From: JBEKEX01 sp050013615
Lineage (GTDB): Bacteria; Chloroflexota; Anaerolineae; Anaerolineales; Anaerolineaceae
Direction of reading: 5' to 3'
Length of the DNA stretch: 7,461 nucleotides
Assembly (NCBI GenBank): GCA_050013615.1
Contig: JBEKEX010000130.1
Coordinates: 1-7,461 of the forward strand
Every line of letters begins with the position of its first letter. Positions within the stretch are counted from its first letter, which is position 1. This document shows positions 5,773 through 7,461 of this stretch, one piece after another. The position numbers and the translations under genes were made by a program. The notes beneath the pieces are model-generated. The model worked only from the letters and a program-made list of their open reading frames with translations, did not search any database and was not told where the DNA came from.

Positions 5773-6831
5773 ATGTCAGATCGAATCCCCGTCGCAGTTT
5801 TGGCAGCCACCGGCAGTGTGGGTCAGCGTTTCATCCAACTGTTGGATTGCCATCCTTATTTCAAGGTGATGGCGTTGACCGCCTCCGATCGTACAGTCGG
5901 CCAGAGCTACGGCACTGCCTGCCATTGGATCTTGCCGGGTGACATGCCGGCATGGGCCAGGGAGATGGAAATCCTGCCGACTTCTCCGGATTCGGTCTCG
6001 GTTCCGCTGGCTTTCTCTGCTCTTCCTGCCGATGCAGCGGTCGAGATCGAACCGGCTTTCGCCGGTGCGGGCACGATTGTTTGCTCCAATGCTTCCGCTT
6101 ACCGGATGGCGCCTGATGTCTCGATCCTGTTCCCGGAGGTAAACCCCGAGCAAGCGGCCATTCTGCCGATCCAACGCAGACTGCGGGGATGGTCGGGCGG
6201 CATCATCACCAATTCCAATTGCACCAGCACGGGTATTACCGTTGCCTTGAAGCCGCTGCAAGACGCTTTTGGGTTGCGGAAAGTGTTTGCCGTCTCGATG
6301 CAGGCATTGTCCGGGGCTGGATACCCCGGCGTTCCCGCGATGGATATCATCGACAATGTCATCCCGCTCATCAAAGGCGAAGAGGAGAAGGTCGAGAGCG
6401 AACCCCGCAAGATGTTGGGCAAGATCGTGGGGGATGAGATCGTCCCGGCCGATTTCCTGGTTTCGGCCCACACCAACCGAGTCGCAGTTACGGATGGACA
6501 CATGGTGTGCCTCTCGGTTGAGTTGGAGAAAAGCGCCACACCGGCGCAGGCCATCCAGGCGATGCGGGAATACCGCGCCCCTGAGGTTAGTCGCGACTTG
6601 CCTTCCGCGCCGGATCCGGTCATCATCGTCCGGGATGAGCCGGATCGCCCTCAACCCCGCCTGGACCGCATGACGGGCAATGGCATGGCAACCGTGGTGG
6701 GACGCGTGCGCTCCGATCCGATCTTTGGCCTGAAGTTTGTCGTTCTGTCTCACAACACCATCCGCGGAGCGGCGGGCGGGTCGATTTTCAACGCCGAGTT
6801 GCTGGTCAAATTGGGTTATATCCCTCACTAG
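5773..6831 (+). CDS. asd: aspartate-semialdehyde dehydrogenase, archaeal/fungal type
   Basis: Reduces 4-phospho-aspartate to L-aspartate 4-semialdehyde with NADPH, directly after the lysC step. The 352-residue protein shows the N-terminal nucleotide loop AATGSVGQRF (11-20), the catalytic cysteine C150 in NSNCTSTG, the archaeal/fungal signature SGAGYPGVPAMDIIDN (180-195) followed by the GEEEK..SEP segment (202-210), and the probable general-base histidine H243 in DGHM. These blocks and the length match the branch known from archaea and fungi, not the E. coli type. The first glycine of the usual GATG loop is alanine here. The start is supported by AGAGGAG (5758-5764) 8 bases before ATG. The gene lies 27 bases after lysC and 9 bases before thrC, so the three are probably co-transcribed. 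A long open frame on the opposite strand is a shadow of codon bias. Confidence 0.96.
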   Translation: MSDRIPVAVLAATGSVGQRFIQLLDCHPYFKVMALTASDRTVGQSYGTACHWILPGDMPAWAREMEILPTSPDSVSVPLAFSALPADAAVEIEPAFAGAGTIVCSNASAYRMAPDVSILFPEVNPEQAAILPIQRRLRGWSGGIITNSNCTSTGITVALKPLQDAFGLRKVFAVSMQALSGAGYPGVPAMDIIDNVIPLIKGEEEKVESEPRKMLGKIVGDEIVPADFLVSAHTNRVAVTDGHMVCLSVELEKSATPAQAIQAMREYRAPEVSRDLPSAPDPVIIVRDEPDRPQPRLDRMTGNGMATVVGRVRSDPIFGLKFVVLSHNTIRGAAGGSIFNAELLVKLGYIPH

Positions 6832-6840
6832 AAGGTGCGC

Positions 6841-7461
6841 ATGTCTGCTTACGCCGGAGTCCTCGAACGCTATCGCCTATATCTCGATATCCCTGCTTAC
6901 ACTCGCACGGTGACGCTGCTGGAGGGGAATACACCGCTCATCCCCATGCCCAAGCTGGCAGTTGCGCTGGGGGGCGGCTTCGAGTTGTTCGTAAAGTTCG
7001 AGGGAATGAACCCCACCGGCTCGTTCAAAGACCGGGGCATGACCGTCGCTATCAGCGAAGCCTATGGCAAGGGTGCCAAGTCGGTGATCTGCGCATCCAC
7101 GGGCAACACCGCCGCTTCGGCGGCGGCTTATGCTGCCCGCGCCGGCATGCGCTGCATCGTCATCATCCCGGCCGGCAAGGTCGCCACCGGCAAACTCGCC
7201 GGGGCGGTGGCCTATGGCGCCGAAGTGATCCAGATCGATGGCTCCTTCGACGACGCTTTGAATTTGGTGGTTGCTATTTCCGAAAAATACCCGATCGCCC
7301 TGGTGAATTCGTTGAATCCTTATCGACTGGAAGGGCAGAAAACCGCCGCATTCGAGATTTGCGACTCCTTGGGAAGTGCACCGGATTGGCTGGCGCTGCC
7401 GGTGGGTAACGCCGGGAATATTAGCGCCTATTGGATGGGCTTTCAGCAACTGGACGCTCGC
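6841..7461 (+). CDS. thrC: threonine synthase, N-terminal part; 3'-truncated by window edge
   Basis: Converts O-phospho-L-homoserine to L-threonine using pyridoxal phosphate. The first 207 residues are present, out of roughly 350 in the family, and the frame is still open at the last base. Visible landmarks are LLEGNTPL (26-33), FVKFEGMNPTGSFKDRG with the cofactor-binding lysine K63, ASTGNTAASAAAYAARAG from about residue 88, which holds the phosphate-binding turn, and NSLNPYRLEGQKT and PVGNAGN further on. The length of the N-terminus and the LEGNTPL start place it with the short, bacterial/archaeal type rather than the long plant/yeast type. Related fold-type II enzymes such as threonine dehydratase are less likely because of LEGNTPL, NPTGSFKDRG and the pathway neighbours. 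ATG is 9 bases past the asd stop, with a modest AAGGTG (6832-6837) before it, suggesting translational coupling to asd. Confidence 0.95.
   Translation, partial: MSAYAGVLERYRLYLDIPAYTRTVTLLEGNTPLIPMPKLAVALGGGFELFVKFEGMNPTGSFKDRGMTVAISEAYGKGAKSVICASTGNTAASAAAYAARAGMRCIVIIPAGKVATGKLAGAVAYGAEVIQIDGSFDDALNLVVAISEKYPIALVNSLNPYRLEGQKTAAFEICDSLGSAPDWLALPVGNAGNISAYWMGFQQLDAR

Noticed and set aside
5776..6828. 350-codon minus-strand reading frame opposite asd
   Set aside because: It mirrors asd almost exactly, is rich in R, H and D without domain motifs, and asd itself has clear catalytic motifs. It is an antisense shadow of GC-biased codon use.
6877..7449. 190-codon minus-strand reading frame opposite thrC
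   Set aside because: The plus strand encodes the threonine synthase motifs across this whole stretch.

Overview
The window looks like an ordinary chromosomal stretch of a free-living bacterium. The best guess is a Chloroflexota (Anaerolineae-like) genome. The reasons are an archaeal/fungal-type aspartate-semialdehyde dehydrogenase inside a bacterial lysC-asd-thrC cluster, moderately high GC in the genes, and AT-rich spacers. This assignment is inference from gene type and context, because no rRNA or other marker is present.

Layout: (1) 1-1452, plus strand: the C-terminal part of a GH94-type protein most like the C-terminus of cyclic beta-1,2-glucan synthases, cut off by the left window edge. 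(2) 1453-1734: a convergent spacer with a clear stem-loop terminator at 1614-1638. Its T-tract is much better on the minus strand, so it mainly serves the next gene. (3) 1735-2295, minus strand: a small membrane-anchored protein of unknown function. (4) 2296-2710: a 415-base AT-rich divergent spacer holding candidate promoters and two perfect palindromes. (5) 2711-4159, plus strand: a class-3-like aldehyde dehydrogenase. (6) 4160-4329: a spacer with a perfect TATAAT box and, just before the next ribosome binding site, a small hairpin. (7) 4330 to the right edge, plus strand: a compact operon of aspartokinase (lysC), aspartate-semialdehyde dehydrogenase (asd) and threonine synthase (thrC, cut by the right edge), with gaps of 27 and 9 bases.

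The operon encodes the first two steps of the aspartate-family pathway (aspartate to aspartyl phosphate to aspartate semialdehyde) and the last step to threonine. Homoserine dehydrogenase and homoserine kinase are not in the window. The aspartokinase ACT domains carry the SSE-type signatures seen in threonine-regulated enzymes, which fits co-transcription with thrC. The aldehyde dehydrogenase, the small membrane protein and the GH94 protein look like separate transcription units with no visible functional link to the operon.

I found no mobile element, CRISPR array, tRNA, rRNA or evident new multi-gene system. The most useful leads are the nucleotide-site substitution in the aldehyde dehydrogenase, the palindromic candidate operator upstream of it, the lysC leader hairpin, and the unnamed conserved membrane protein.
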